Assembly: GCA_965267185.1 (NCBI GenBank)
Contig: OZ253937.1
Coordinates: 3,472,001-3,536,000, forward strand
Reading direction: 5' to 3'
Source: G965267185 sp965267185
GTDB lineage: Bacteria > Pseudomonadota > Alphaproteobacteria > UBA6615
Length of the DNA: 64,000 nt
A program made the translations under genes and the position numbers. Shown here piece by piece: positions 62,305 through 64,000 of this stretch. A model generated the notes under the pieces. That model had not been told where the DNA came from. It saw only the letters and a program-made list of their open reading frames with translations, and searched no databases. The first letter of the stretch is position 1, and every line of letters begins with the position of its first letter.

Positions 62305-63217
62305 ACCTCGGCATTTTCTGGATTTGGATAGTCTAGATGCCACGACACTCCGCGGCATTCTCGACCATGCCGTCGCCATAAAATCGGGCGCGTCAGATCC
62401 TGCGCAGTTGCCGGGTTGCACGCTGGCAATGGTGTTTGAAAAGCCCAGCACGCGTACCCGGGTATCCTTCGAGGTCGCCATTCAACAGCTCGGGGGTCAC
62501 GCGGTTGTGCTTGATCAGACCGGGTCCCAAATGGGCCGGGGCGAAACCGTCGCCGATACGGCGCGGGTCCTGTCGCAGTATGTCGACGCGATAATGTTGC
62601 GCACCTCGGCGCCTGAGAACCTGATCGAAATGGCCGACGCTGCTAGCGTCCCGGTTATCAATGGTCTCACGAACACCTCGCACCCCTGCCAGATCATGGC
62701 CGATGTGATGACGTTCGAGGAATATAAGGGACCCATCGCCGGCAAGGTCGTGGCCTGGAGCGGCGACAGCAACAATGTCGCCAACTCCTGGATCCATGCG
62801 GCGGTCAAGTTTGAGTTCGAGCTGCGGCTCGCCAGCCCCGAGGCGCTACAGCCCTCGGCGGAGTTGATCGATTGGGCCCATGCCAATGGGGGCCAGGTAA
62901 GCTACAGCGACGACCCCAACGCGGCTGTCGAGGACGCCGATTGTGTGGTCACCGATACCTGGGTGTCCATGGGCGCCGACCGGGCGCAAGAGCGCCGTGC
63001 CCTGCTGGCGCCCTACCGCATCGATACCGCGCTGATGGCGCGCGCCAAGGATGACGCGATATTCATGCATTGTCTGCCGGCGCATCGGGGCGACGAGGTG
63101 GATGCTAATGTGATCGATGGCCCGCAATCCGTTGTTTGGGTCGAGGCGGGTAACCGTCTCCCGGCGCAACAGAGCATTCTTTTGTGGTGCCTAGGGCATA
63201 GCAGCGGCAATGCCTGA
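62297..63217 (+). CDS. argF: Ornithine carbamoyltransferase
   Basis: The 306-residue enzyme makes citrulline from ornithine and carbamoyl phosphate. The carbamoyl-phosphate site is STRTR in 'FEKPSTRTRVSF', with 'HPCQ' at the ornithine side and 'MHCLPAHRG' near the C-terminus, the OTCase signature. ATG 62297 overlaps the end of argD and hslO starts eight bases before its stop, so the three are translationally coupled. Confidence 0.97.
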   Translation: MTEPRHFLDLDSLDATTLRGILDHAVAIKSGASDPAQLPGCTLAMVFEKPSTRTRVSFEVAIQQLGGHAVVLDQTGSQMGRGETVADTARVLSQYVDAIMLRTSAPENLIEMADAASVPVINGLTNTSHPCQIMADVMTFEEYKGPIAGKVVAWSGDSNNVANSWIHAAVKFEFELRLASPEALQPSAELIDWAHANGGQVSYSDDPNAAVEDADCVVTDTWVSMGADRAQERRALLAPYRIDTALMARAKDDAIFMHCLPAHRGDEVDANVIDGPQSVVWVEAGNRLPAQQSILLWCLGHSSGNA

Positions 63218-64000
63218 CGGCGGCGAGGTTCCGTTTGGCGATGAGTCGACCCCGCTCGACGATTTGATCCAACCGTTTAACCTGCAGGCGGGCCGCGCGA
63301 GCGGTCCGGCCTTGGTCGGGCGGATGACGCGGTTGGGCCCGCTGGCAGACGATGTTCTCAGCCGGCACGATTATCCCGAGCCAGTCGCTTTGTTGGTGGC
63401 GGAGGCTTTGGCGCTGGGTGCCACCTTGGCTGGGGCCCTCAAGTTCAACGGCGTTTTCACGCTGCAAATCCAGGGCGACGGCCCGGTATCGCTGGTGGTG
63501 GTCGATATAACCACCGCCGACGAGGGAGCGACCTTTACGCTACGCGGCTATGCCAAGTTCGACACCGATCAGTTGGCGAACTTGGAGGGGCCCAGCGCGC
63601 GCGATTTGGTCGGCAAGGGGTATCTCGCGCTCACCGTCGACCAGGGGCCCAACACGGAGCGTTACCAAGGGTTGGTCGAGTTGGTGGGCGATTCCCTCGC
63701 CGAATTTGCGCAGCACTATTTCAGGCAATCCCAGCAGATGGATGCGGCCGTCATGGTGTCGGCGGGCCGCGAGGGCGACGCCGGGAAGTGGCGTGCGGCG
63801 GGTATAATGTTGCAGCGGGTCGCCGATCAGCAGTTGGAGATATTGCCCTCCGACGATGGCGACGATCCGTGGCGGCGCACGATGATGCTCATGGCGACCG
63901 GCACCGACGCTGAAATGCTCGACCCGGATCTTGCTCCCCGGCGGTATTTGTACCGGCTGTTCCACGAAGAGGGCTTACGGGTCACGCCGCCGCGGCGCTT
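63210..64000 (+). CDS. hslO: Hsp33 redox-regulated chaperone (C-terminus cut by window edge)
   Basis: The first 263 residues are present. 'DDLIQPFNLQAGRASGPALVGR' and 'ALALGATLAGALKFNGVFTLQIQGDGPVSLVVVD' are the Hsp33 core, and 'GYLALTVDQGPNTERYQGLVEL' follows. Hsp33 is a holdase activated by disulfide formation in its zinc-binding C-terminal Cys motif, which lies beyond the window. It is the third gene of the argD-argF operon. Confidence 0.95.
   Translation, partial: MPDGGEVPFGDESTPLDDLIQPFNLQAGRASGPALVGRMTRLGPLADDVLSRHDYPEPVALLVAEALALGATLAGALKFNGVFTLQIQGDGPVSLVVVDITTADEGATFTLRGYAKFDTDQLANLEGPSARDLVGKGYLALTVDQGPNTERYQGLVELVGDSLAEFAQHYFRQSQQMDAAVMVSAGREGDAGKWRAAGIMLQRVADQQLEILPSDDGDDPWRRTMMLMATGTDAEMLDPDLAPRRYLYRLFHEEGLRVTPPRR

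Overview
The window is GC-rich chromosomal DNA from an alphaproteobacterium, most likely of the Rhodospirillales type. The evidence is gene order: rpmH-rnpA-yidD-yidC-engB-argB beside a pyrimidine 5'-nucleotidase at the left end, and argD-argF-hslO at the right end, together with DUF2336, DUF1194 and an RpoE-ChrR pair. I saw no insertion sequences, phage genes or CRISPR arrays. Nearly all of the DNA is coding, and only three gene-free stretches exceed 300 bases.

Layout. 0-8.3 kb: conserved housekeeping block on the minus strand, interrupted by a plus-strand diguanylate cyclase + DUF2336 pair. 8.5-13.2 kb: TVP38-type membrane protein, MerA-like flavoprotein, orphan histidine kinase and DUF547 protein. 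13.3-19.0 kb: a peptide uptake and hydrolysis operon (M20 hydrolase, P1 peptidase, binding protein, two permeases) without ATPase genes. 19-24 kb: gpt, a Lon-like protease, a coiled-coil lipoprotein, tRNA-Arg(ACG) and a single-domain response regulator, followed by an AT-rich gap. 24.6-29.4 kb: small-molecule enzymes, including a haloalkane-dehalogenase-like hydrolase divergent from a MarR regulator with palindromic operators. 29.4-31.6 kb: tryptophan degradation (kynA, kynU). 31.7-33.7 kb: exported DUF1194 and YqgE proteins and a methyltransferase. 33.7-39.0 kb: a TRAP transporter between an enoyl-CoA hydratase and a 3-hydroxyisobutyrate dehydrogenase-type gene. 39-46 kb: MFS transporter, MotA/MotB-like pair, CocE-type hydrolase, and a LysR regulator with a CmcJ-type oxidoreductase. 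46-53.6 kb: RpoE-ChrR stress module with a lipid-modifying operon (FAD oxidase, DUF1365, CFA synthase), then SDR, DUF3095 and fasciclin genes. 53.6-58.9 kb: DUF2177, DUF417/TetR, His-tailed MFS exporter, MscS channel and recX. 59-61 kb: two ABC-2 permeases and a 61-residue HupE-like protein. 61.1-64 kb: argD-argF-hslO.

The strongest regulatory observation is a shared promoter architecture, TGATCC-N16-CGTA. It occurs three times: before rpoE-chrR, before the divergent lipid operon, and about 5.5 kb away before the fasciclin gene. ChrR has all its expected zinc ligands, so these genes look like one singlet-oxygen or membrane-stress regulon. Three other regulators (LysR, MarR, TetR) each have paired palindromic sites that point to their targets.
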